Source of the DNA: Prorocentrum cordatum
Lineage: Eukaryota > Sar > Dinophyceae > Prorocentrales > Prorocentraceae
Direction of reading: 5' to 3'
Assembly: GCA_963575745.1 (NCBI GenBank)
Contig: CAUYUJ010003890.1
Coordinates: forward strand, 1 to 64,000
Length of the DNA stretch: 64,000 nucleotides
The notes under the pieces were generated by a model. The model saw nothing but the letters and a program-made list of their open reading frames with translations. It was not told the origin of the DNA and did no database searches. The translations under genes were made by a program, and so were the position numbers. This document shows, piece after piece, positions 52,291-61,099 of this stretch; positions within the stretch are counted from its first letter, which is position 1, and each line of letters starts with the position of its first letter.

Positions 52291-52660
52291 TCAGATCAGC
52301 AGGTACTCAACCATCTGCGCTTTCAACTGCCCGTGGTCGATGCTCAAGCGAATGCACTCGGCTCGAAGTTCCACCGCGCTCCACGTCCAGCATGGCTTGA
52401 TCGGCGCCGTCTGCCTGTGCCTGCTCGTCTCGCTCTTCACGAGCGCCAGCTGCTCCTCTACCGGTGGGATCTCCACCGGCTCGGTCTCGTCGCCCTTCAC
52501 CAGCTCCCAGAGCCCCTACACGAAACCCATCGGCGCCATGTAGATGCGATAGCCAACCCAGGCGGAGAGGAAGGTGATTGCCAGCGTCGACACCAGCATC
52601 ACAGTGATGGACATCGTCCAGATCTGCTCCATCGCGGCAGGGCTGCCTATGACCAAAACT
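52291..52660 (-). pseudogene. Post-RNase H extension with membrane segment and SAP-like motif (element C)
   Basis: Past the RNase H tail the same frame continues with a hydrophobic stretch, MSITVMLVSTLAITFLSAW, and VGYRIY, a predicted membrane helix at about 52620-52545. A TAG follows at 52513-52515 and the frame resumes with KGDETEPVEIPPVEEQLAL and then SAVELRAECIRLSIDHGQLK, which has the helix pattern of a SAP nucleic-acid-binding motif, ending at 52291. I infer that the intact polyprotein carried a C-terminal membrane anchor and a SAP-like tail, or a separate small protein. Confidence 0.5.
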
Positions 52661-53628
52661 TCTTGGCTCGTGAGAACCACTTCTGCAGCTGCTTGAACTC
52701 CTCCGAGTGGTGTCGCCGCCAGCATCACCCCGAACACCTGCATGCGCCCCGAGGGTGGCGCCCGAAGTGGAGGCGTCGCCAGCAGCTTCAAGAAACTTGG
52801 CCCCTCAAGCGGCTTGGTCTGCATGTCTGCCCTGTTCACCTCCGTGTGGATCTTCGCCATGGAGATCGTCCTGCCCCTGCCCTCCTGTTGGACCAAGAGG
52901 CAGTTCGTTTCCCGCGTCCGAGACGCGATGCGATGCTGGCCCCCGAGCTGTCCGCGTGGACCTGCAGCGCCATGTCGAACCCCATCTCCAGCAGCACGCT
53001 TCTCAGCAAGATGCGCCTCGCCAAACCGTTCACGATGCCATCGAATTCCCCCTCCGCGCTGCTCAGCGCGCCATTGCCTTGCTGGCCGCTCCGGCCGTCG
53101 ATCAGGCGAGCCCATGGACAGGAGCCTTTCGTCCAAAGATCTCCGGCCAGGCTCCGACGCCCAGTCGCTGTCGACCTCCGCCACGATGACCGCAGGCATC
53201 GTCGGGAACTCGAAGAAGAGCTCGAACTGCGGGTGCTTCTCCAGGTAGCTTGCTAGGCGCTGCAGTAGTAACCAATGGTGCCTGGCGGGGTCGGTCATGC
53301 CTCTCATGAGGTACCCCGCGGCCTGCTGGACATCGAAGCGGTCGTGGGAGACGTAGAAGGCGGTCGGCAACAAATTGCGGTAGGTGGTCGCGTACTCCGC
53401 GCTGAGCTCGTCCGCCGACTCCCTGCGGTCCTTGCCGACGACCTTGGACGAGGGCGTGACCGTCCTCTTCGTGGTGTTCCTCTCGCCGGCCTTCCTGTTG
53501 AGCACGGTGCTGACCAAGATCTTAACGCTCTTGCGGTCGCGCTGGATGCCGGACCCTTTCTGGGCGCCACGTAGCCGCCGTTTTGAGGAAGCTCCCTGAC
53601 TCGACCCCTCCTCGCCTGGGGTTGCCAA
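52660..53628 (-). pseudogene. Reverse transcriptase C-terminal part and RNase H (element C)
   Basis: The start of this region has SAEYATTYRNLLPTAFYVSH and QAAGYLMRGMTDPARHHW, the copia segment between reverse transcriptase and RNase H. The RNase H strand VIVAEVDSDWASEP follows, but then the frame shifts; another frame carries FDGIVNGLARRILLRSVLLE and MALQVHADSS. The C-terminal phrase KIHTEVNRADMQTKPLEG is intact. At least two frameshifts disable RNase H. Confidence 0.75.
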
Positions 53629-53639
53629 CCCTCGGCGCC

Positions 53640-54318
53640 ACCTCGACCTTGAGCTGCCCCGCGACCACGATGTCGAGCCAGTCCAGAGATGCCTGCCTTC
53701 CTCCAGCCAGGAAGCCGTCGCCGTGAACGATCACCAGCAGCAATCTCTCATTGCGGTAGAGTAGGGCGCGCGCTTCAGCTGGTAGACGATGCCACTGGGC
53801 CCCTCGCCGCGAGGCGGAAACGCGCAGAGGCCCCCATCGATGCGCGCGTGGAAGAACGCCACGGACACGTCGTAGAGTGCGAACATGCCGCCGTAGCCGA
53901 TCCCTGTGGAGTAGACGCTGGAAACGAAGGAAACCACCAGCCAGAATGCTGACAGCGGCGGCAGCCCCGCGAAAGTGTCGCCCCTCGCATGCCAGGCGAA
54001 CTGCACGGCCACAAATCGCGACCTCACCGACTCCTCGCCGTTCTCGTTGAAACGCTCGTCGTCGACCCACTTCCCGCGGACGCACTCCCCCTTCGCGAGA
54101 CTCGTCAGCACTCTGCCAAAGACCTGGATATCCTCCATCTGCGCGGGTTCCTCCTCCCTGCCAATCTTCACAAGGGGAGGGTCCAGCCCCATAACAGATC
54201 TCGCTCCGGAGACGCCCTGAAACGTCGTCTCGCGGTCGAAGAAGCCATGATTCCTGGTGCCCGAGCCGCTGTCATAGGGAATGGCGTCGCAAGTCAACGC
54301 GAGCATCGCCGTCGCCAT
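53640..54318 (-). pseudogene. Reverse transcriptase N-terminal part (element C)
   Basis: GKWVDDERFNENGEESVRSR and VAVQFAWHARGDTFAGLPPL open the domain, followed by GGMFALYDVSVAFFHARID, the first catalytic Asp region, and SGIVYQLKRAPY. After a frameshift near 53760 comes LLLVIVHGDGFLAGG, the catalytic box in which the usual second Asp is Gly. That change alone would inactivate the enzyme. Confidence 0.78.
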
Positions 54319-55620
54319 GTCTTCAAACTACCAGCGATGACCTTCTGCTTCGGCTTGCGACTCACCTCCTCCCGGGCGCCGTCGCACTCCATCTCGACCA
54401 TGCCCAGCTGCATCCCGTCCCGTTGTGGCTGCCCTGGCGGGTCCTCTTGGATAAGACTTATGCGTGCGCCTGCTTCCAGCCGGCGTCGGCGCGGTCGCCC
54501 TCCCTGATCGGCTGAAGCAGCCGGCGGTGGTCCAGGTGCCGCAGCTGGTTGTTCTGCTCCCGGGGCTGGCTGTAGGCCTGGCTGTGCAGGTTTTACCCCT
54601 CCAGGTGGTTCTGCAGTTGCCGCCGACGCTGCGGCTCGGTTCGCTGCTCCCTGCTTTTCCTTCGCCTCCTCGGCAATCATGAGGCTCTCGACGCGCTCTC
54701 TGCGCGCCTCGATGTTCAGGTGTCCTAGTTTGTGGCATCCATCGCATCCAGGTGTAGGTCCCAGTCGATCGATGACGGCCCTCGTGATGCAACGGCCGTG
54801 CGGTGCAGGTGGTGCTGCCTCTGCTCCCGCGCGGGTGTCCCACGGCGTGCGTTCGACCTTGTTGAACAGGCTCTTGGGCCAGCGCTGCCCCTCCAACCGT
54901 CTGGCGATGCTCCCCGCCGTCTTCCTGCCAGCAGCGGTCGCCAAGAGGTGCTCGTCAGTGCGGTTGTCCATCCCGGCCCAGATGGCCTTGCACCAGCGGG
55001 TCTCCGCCATGTGGTGGGATGCGGTCTGGATAATGTGCATTGCCGCATCGCCGAACTCGCAGATTGAACCTCCGTGGGCGCGGCCCTTCAAGTGCTGACT
55101 GGGTGTGAGGCCGCCCTCCTTGACTGGGCACTGCGACAAGATCCATCCAGCGCGCCGAAACATCCAGACCATGATCCGGTGGTCGAGCGTGAGCTCGGCG
55201 CTGTGGCGAGACTCGACCGAGGCCCGCAGGGTGCGGAACATGCCCTCAACCATCTTGTTGGCGTTCTCGATGGCTCTTTTGCTCTTGGGGGCCCGCCTGG
55301 GCCCACCGCGCGGAGTGGTCTCCTCCTCGCGGGCCAGCTGTGCAGATCGAACCAGCGCCTGGATGGCGGGCTCGCCATCGGCGCCGAGGAGAACAAAGGT
55401 CGAGGCCTCACGTGCACATCGCCGCGGTGGTCATCGCCGCGGCACAGTCCACTGGCCCATTCACGATCATCTGCGCGCTCTCGATTGGCACGCCGGGATG
55501 TTGAGCACCGTGAGCGGGTCGCCCTCAACGTCTCCCAGGAGCAGGAAATCGATGCACGCCAGCGGGATCACACGGCCGGGACCGGCCAGGCGCGCGCGTG
55601 GATCCCCCAGGCCGCGGCCC
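54294..55620 (-). pseudogene. Integrase (element C)
   Basis: The three acidic positions are still visible: CIDFLLLGDVEGDPLTVL (about 55560-55505), LLGADGEPAIQALV (about 55395-55355) and AIENANKMVEGMFRTLR (about 55275-55225). After these come LTLDHRIMVWMFRRAGWILS and WPKSLFNKVERTPWDT, typical of dinoflagellate copia integrases, then GCDGCHKLGHLN and a Pro/Ala-rich tail with LEAGARISLIQEDPPGQ. A TGA after AAMCT and a frameshift separate the first two acidic motifs. Confidence 0.75.
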
Positions 55621-55695
55621 ACGATTCAGAGCAGTCACCGCGCGCGGAAGGGCCAGTGCGTGAGCCGATGCTGATTTCGAACTGCTCGGCTAGCA

Positions 55696-56420
55696 TCACT
55701 GGGGCCCCTCGCGCCCTCGCCGCTGCTGCCTCCGCTGAAACTTTACGCAGAGCTCCATCACCAAATTGTCGTCGACCACCTTCGCGCTGATCTCCTTCGT
55801 GGTCGGGTTGGTCATGGGCGTCGGCGACGGCGGTGCCGGCGGTGGCGACGGTGGTGCTGATGCCGAGGCTGCGGCTCCAGAATCGGCGTCTCCTTCATCT
55901 GAAGGCGTTTCCGAGTTCGACTGCACGGGGTTGACTTGGATCGGCTCGGTGATCTTCTCGACGGGCGCCCTGATCCTGGGCCAGAAGGTCTTCTTGCTCC
56001 TGTGCAGCTTGATCTTGCGCCCGTCCGTCTGCAAGATGTAGAGGCCCTTCCTCAGGGTCGGGGCGTCGCCGCTCTCTGTGAAGGCGTCCGCTCGCGATCG
56101 CGCGCTCCGCCCGGAACTCGATCTACAGGGGCACTCCGTCGCTCTCCGCCGACGCGATTCTCGCGCTTATGGGCCCGACCTCGTCTCCCGTCGCCGACTC
56201 GCGCAGGGGCGAGTTCTTGGGCGGCAGCATCTTGGTCGTGCTCGCAAGCTCCATGGGGCAGGCGGTCAGTCCTGAGCCCGCGTCGAAGAGCGCCCAGTCG
56301 AACTCCACCGTCTCGCAGGACTGCCGCGGCAAGCGCGTCGCAGAGCGCGGCGTTGTAGAGCATGCCGCCCTGCCAGATGTACCCCTCAGGCGTCGGAATG
56401 TCTTCGCGCTCGACCATGCT
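55696..56420 (-). pseudogene. Aspartyl protease and linker (element C)
   Basis: FDWALFDAGSGLTACPMEL (about 56305-56250) is a retroviral-type protease active site, Asp-Ala-Gly-Ser in place of Asp-Ser/Thr-Gly. The next motifs lie in neighbouring frames (GLYILQTDGRKIKLHRSKK at about 56055-56000). The remainder is a Pro/Ser/Ala-rich linker to the integrase. The reading frame changes at least once. Confidence 0.65.
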
Positions 56421-56429
56421 GACGTTCGC

Positions 56430-57659
56430 GACGCGCGTCGCCCGGCAGCGCAGTCGCCGTCGATGCCGTGGACTGCTGGCCCTTGGAGACGTCCGTCAGC
56501 GCCGAGACTGTCCTGGGCTTTTTAGCGACAGCCTTCTTCTTGCGGCAGTCCGCTGCGAAGTGGCCTTCGTTCCCGCAGTAGTGGCAACTGCGGGTCTCTC
56601 GGCTTAGTTTTTCGCGTCTTCCTGCCCTTGGAGTCGCCATTGCTCTTGCCTTTGCCGCCCTTGCCCTTGCCTTTACCTATGGAGTCACCTATGCCCTTGC
56701 CTGCGGCGTCGACCCGCATGGGGGCCGCTCCGTCGCCTCTAGCGCCTGTAGATGCCCGCCTTCGCTGCGCCGAGCATGTCGTCCTGAGCTCCGTCTTCAG
56801 GTCGTCGTGCGTCACTGAGCGCAACGCGTTCAAACTGAGGTGGTCTGCCAGCGTCTCGTTCTTGATGCCCGGCAGGATCTCCCATCGCTTCGCGCTGTCT
56901 GAAATCACGTCGCCGCTCTGGTCCGTGCACTCCCTGGCCAATTGCTCGAACTCTGCCAGGTCCGCCATCGCTGGATCTGGGAACTCGCAACTGATGATGC
57001 GACCCAACATGACCGCGAACCTCTTCGCCTCCTGTGGCGCGAACTCTCGAAGCGGGACCACCGAGCCGCGAGCCCGTCTCCTCGAAGTGCCTTCCTGGCC
57101 TCAACCTTCGCCGCGTCCAAGGTCACAGAGGCCGGGATGCAATAGAGCTGCGCGCTCAGCTTCGCGTCGAGCTCGCCCTGCGGCGCCAGGGCGTCGAATG
57201 CGAGACGCCCGATGGAATGGGCCCCCCAGTCGGGGGTGGGCCGCGAACGCGCGGGCCTCGACGTCGAACGACCACGTCTTCTACTCCGAAGGCACTCCCG
57301 TGAACGCGCGCGGCTTGTTCGGCAGCCTGGCGTCCACCATCTGTCCTCCTCCGAGGACTGCAGCTGACATCTGCCCAGCTGCTAGATCGGGCCCTCCCGC
57401 GCCGCTGCTCTCCCATCGCCGGCCGTTGATCCGCCGCGCCCAACCGCGGCCGCAGGTTCTCGTTCTCCGCGAGCACCTCGCGGAGGCGCGTCACCTCGCC
57501 CTCCGCGAGCCTCGCGCTCTCCGCGGTCGCCGCCGCGGCAGCGTGACCGAAATAACCAGCGAAATGTGGCTGATCCGTCCTGGGCCACGCTCCGCTACCA
57601 TCCGCGGAATCGCGCCAGCGTTCTGCGATTGAACTGGGCCACGCAGGGCCTGGCATCAT
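56430..57659 (-). pseudogene. Gag with CCHC zinc knuckle (element C)
   Basis: The N-terminal part (from about 57600) has a helical stretch ESARLAEGEVTRLREVLAEN, then, in another frame, FDALAPQGELDAKLSAQLYC. The capsid-like body is LREFAPQEAKRFAVMLGRII to KRWEILPGIKNETLADHLSL. A Gly/Lys-rich linker leads into CHYCGNEGHFAADC (56545-56586), a perfect CX2CX4HX4C knuckle. At least three frames are used, so it is broken, but the knuckle itself is intact. It would bind element RNA during particle assembly. Confidence 0.75.
57584..57600 (-). promoter_or_regulatory. Primer-binding site of retrotransposon C
   Basis: The minus strand reads TGGTAGCGGAGCG directly after the 5' LTR end. Its complement CGCTCCGCTACCA fits the 3' end of a eukaryotic initiator tRNA-Met, the primer used by most copia elements. 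The tRNA gene itself is not in the window. Confidence 0.75.
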
Positions 57660-57794
57660 GGCGTTCTCATCACCTCTGGGCGCTCGCGCCAGAACGGTTG
57701 CAGGCGATGAAACCCGCCGTCAAACTCTTGCGCGAAGCCCTACCGAAATTCGCAACTGGCATGCGGAGACGAATCGGGGGGGTTCTGCACTGCG
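57601..57794 (-). mobile_element. 5' LTR of retrotransposon C
   Basis: The outer end reads CGCAGTGCAGAA on the minus strand, against TGCAGTACAGAA in the other LTR, so the terminal TG has become CG. The inner end TTCCGCGGA abuts the primer-binding site. It is 28 bases shorter than the 3' LTR because of small deletions in the middle. Confidence 0.85.
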
Positions 57795-58029
57795 CAGACA
57801 GGAGCAATGTTCAAATAACAAAACAACATTCTTAGAACATGAGCTCGGATCACTCAGACAAGACAATACCAGCCATAACTATTATCATAACATTCCTTTG
57901 CAAACCGCATAAGGGTATTATCAGAGTGAGTGGGCCGAGCGGTCATTCACTGTCCCTGGGTGCGTGGCTGAAGTGGAATTCCGCGGTGCGGATTATCGTT
58001 GTTGTTGTTGTTGTTTGTTGTTGTTGTTT

Positions 58030-58320
58030 GTTGTCGTCCCACCCGCAACCCGCCCCGCGACCCACCCGCGACCCAGCCCGCGACCCACCCCGCGACCCAC
58101 CCGCGACCCTCCCGCGACCCACCCGCAACCCACCCCGCGACCCCACCCCCGACCCACCCCGCGACCCACCCCGCGACCCACCCCGCGACCCACCCCGCGG
58201 CCCGCCCGCGGCCCACCATCGACCCACCCGCGACCCACCCGCGACCCACCCGCGACCCACCCTCGACCCACCCGCGACCCACCCCGCGACCCACCCGCGA
58301 CCCACCTTCGACCCCAACCG
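58030..58320. repeat. CCCGCGACCCA tandem repeat
   Basis: Units of 10-12 bases with the pattern ACCCACCCGCG or ACCCACCCCGCG are repeated about 25 times. The C/G-rich repeat leads into the longer repeat below, whose units begin with the same phrase. Confidence 0.92.
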
Positions 58321-58360
58321 CGCTCAAGGTACAAGCCGCCATTTTCGGCGCCCGCGGCGT

Positions 58361-58438
<78 letters not shown>

Positions 58439-58850
58439 CGTTCCTTCCCGGCGGAGAGCCCGCGACACACCCCGTGACCAACTCGCGGCCAACCCGCGAC
58501 CCGAACCGCGTTCAGGGTACAAACCATATTTTTCGGCGCCTGCGGCGGGCATCTTTTGCATTCGTTTCAGGTGGAGAGCCCGCGGCCCACCCGCGACCGC
58601 GCTCAGGGTACAAACCGCATTATTCGGCGCCTGCGGCGGGCATCTTTTGCATTCGTTCCCGGTGGGGAACCCGCGGCCCACCCGCGACCCAAACCGCGTT
58701 CAGTGTGCAAACCAATGTTTTGGGCGCCTGCGGCGGGCTGCTTTTGCATTCCTTCCAGGTGGAGGTGGGGGGCCCGCGACCCACCCGCGACCCAAACCAC
58801 GTTCACTGAACGCACCAATGCCGCGCAAGCGCGGCGGCGGATTATCGCAT
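58290..58850. repeat. 90-100 base tandem repeat with an internal T homopolymer
   Basis: Units carry ACCGCGTTCAGGGTACAAAC, then TTTTTCGGCGCCTGCGGCGG and GCATCTTTTGCATTCGTTCC. The phrase GTACAA or GTGCAA is at 58328, 58517, 58607 and 58703. In the first unit the GCATCTTTTGCATT part is replaced by a pure run of 77 T (58362-58438), after which the unit resumes with CGTTCCTTCCCGG. Confidence 0.88.
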
Positions 58851-58989
58851 GCCGTCTGAGCCCGCAAGGACCTCGAGCCCCGCGCATCCACGCCATCCCG
58901 CCCAGCAGCTTTGCCCTGGCGAATTGCCTTGATCAGAGAAGGCGGGGAACATAAAGTGGAACAAAGGATTGCGTTGCAGTTGCCTCGGG

Positions 58990-59400
58990 AAAGGAGGGGG
59001 GGGGGGGGGCGGGGCAGGGGGGGTAAACAATGGGGCGAAGGGGGGGCCGCGAAGAAGAGAGGATGCAAGGATAATGGGGAGAAACGAAAGAGGAGGAGCA
59101 GGATGACGAGGAGGGGGGGAGGGGGGGGAGGAGGGCGAGGAGGGGGGAGGAGGAGGGGGATGATGATGATGATGGACGACAATGGGAAGACGATGATGGA
59201 GGCCGATGAGGGGGAGGACGACATTGGGAGGACGACGATGAAAGGACGAGGGGGGGGGGCAGAGGTAGGACGAGGAAGAAGAGGAGGAGGGGGGCGAGGC
59301 GGAGGAGGAGGATGACGATGACGATGAGGACGAGGACGAGGAAAAGGAGGAGGAGGAGGAGAAGGAGGAGGAGGAGGAGGAGGAGAGCGCCATCGACAGG
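58990..59400. repeat. GAGG/GATGATGA-rich low-complexity tract
   Basis: Purine-rich repeats with GGGGGG runs, GATGATGATGATG (59158-59175) and GGAGGAGGAGG. The strong strand asymmetry continues to about 60110, where another GAGGAGGAGG block (60075-60115) lies. No coding signal is seen. Confidence 0.8.
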
Positions 59401-60175
59401 GAAGGTGGGGGCCACGAGGTCCGCCGGCTCGACGACGCCCGCGTCGCCCGCGCCCGCCCCCTCACTCTTATCCGCACTTGCGGGGTGCTACGTAACATTC
59501 TTTGGCCTACAAGCGAGCGAGGGCGCATCGCCGCTGCTTGGTGCGCGGTTGCCCAGCTGCGCGGCCCGCGCCGCCGCGAGGCGCGCCCGCCCTCGAACCC
59601 CCTCGCGCCGCCACCCCGGAGAAGCATGCCCCCCTCCCCAGCTCTGAAAAACCTGGAGGGGGGCGCGAGGGGGGGGTCGGGTCAAGGGTTGCGACTTGCA
59701 CGTCCCTCTACAGGAGGCCGCAAGGTGGGGTCGCCCAGAAGTCCCCTGAACCATCCCAGGGTAGCGTTTTTTTCGTTGTCTCTGAAACTCCTACGTTTTC
59801 ACCTTTTGGGGGGCCGTTGGGGGATCGGGCATTCATTGCTAGATGACGCCCGAGGCGTCACAGTACTTGCGAGGAGGAGTACGAGGTGGAGCATAGGAGG
59901 AGGATTGTATAGAAGCGATACGAGGAGACGAATCATGACGAGGAGGATGAACCGAGAAGGAGAGAAGTAGGAACACTCCGAGGACGAGGACTCGAAGTGC
60001 ACGGCAGGGCGCGGCAAGTGCACAAGGAGGCACACGAGGATGAGTAGGGAGGAAAACCATCAGGAGGAGCACGGGGAGGAGGAGGAAGAGGAGGAGGAGG
60101 AGGAGGAGGAGGACGCCGAAGGAGACGGAACGGAGCTGGAAGATCAGAGAAGAAGTGCGACGAAAAACGCGGGCG

Positions 60176-60290
60176 GGGCTGTGCCGAGCCCACCGTCCTC
60201 CTATACACTGCGTCGGGGGCTGCGCCGAGCCCTATCCCCGCGTCGGGGGCTGCGCGCGTCGGGGGCTGTGACGAGCCCACCGTTCGTTCG
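60176..60290. repeat. GCGTCGGGGGCTG repeat
   Basis: Four copies of GTCGGGGGCTG or GGCTGTGCCGAGCCC-like units occur in 115 bases. A further direct repeat, GAGGGCCCAGGATCCAGAAC, is at 60601 and about 60642. The stretch 60290-61099 has no gene otherwise; its C/T-rich part (60850-61060) is low complexity. Confidence 0.7.
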
Positions 60291-61099
60291 CCCCCCTCGA
60301 GAGGCCACGGGAACCAGGTCCGGGGAGATGAGGTTTGACCAGGGTGGGGGAATGCTAACGGTCCAGACGGTCCTCTTCGTCGTCCTTGTGCCCTCCTTTT
60401 TCACCTTCCCCTGCCATTGCATGCCCTCGCATCCCTGCCCATGTTCCTCCCCCTGCTCCCCTTTCCTCATTTCCCTCAGCACGTTTACTCCAGCTCCACG
60501 CGGTCCTTCCACTAAACACCACACGGCTCCTCCCATCATTACTCTGCCTCTTCCTAACACGCTTCGCCCCCCTTCTTATCGAAGGCCGAGCTTCCAAGAT
60601 CGAGGGCCCAGGATCCAGAACAAAATCAGGATGAGCACAGGAGGGCCCAGGATCCAGAACAACAAAATAGGATGGGCATGAACGGAGACAGGACGAGGAT
60701 AATCACGGCCGCGGCCCTGGTCAGAGCCAGGTCGGCCACGGGAGATCGCGGCCAGGTCGGCCGCGGGCGAACGCGCGGGGCACCGCAGACCTTGTGACTC
60801 AGTATTCGTGGCTCCTTACTCCTCGCTCGCTTCCTGACCCCATCCCTCCTCCCACCCCTCCTCCTCCTGCTCCGCCTCCTGCTCCTCATCCTCATCCTCA
60901 TCCTTCTCCTCGTTCTCCTCCTCGCTCGAGTTATTATTGCGGCTGCGGCCCCCCAAAAAAGGAAGGGCGCACTGGAGCTCTGCTGCCTCCTGGGTTCTTC
61001 GCTGCTGTTGCTCCTCATATTTCTCCCCCGTCCTCCTCCTCCTCTTCCTCCTTCTCCTCCGTTGCAGGCCCAGTGCGCTCTGCGAAGAGAGCCGCAAGC

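Larger units (their letters stand above)
51776..57794 (-). mobile_element. LTR retrotransposon C (copia-type, decayed but structurally complete)
   Basis: A 6.0-kb minus-strand element with all structural parts: 5' LTR 57601-57794, primer-binding site 57584-57600, gag with zinc knuckle, protease, integrase, reverse transcriptase, RNase H, polypurine tract 51998-52007 and 3' LTR 51776-51997. Flanks are CAGAA (51771-51775) and CAGAC (57795-57799), a 5-base target duplication with one change. The domain order makes it copia-type. The LTRs are clearly diverged and the coding part has several stops and frameshifts, so the insertion is old. Confidence 0.88.
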
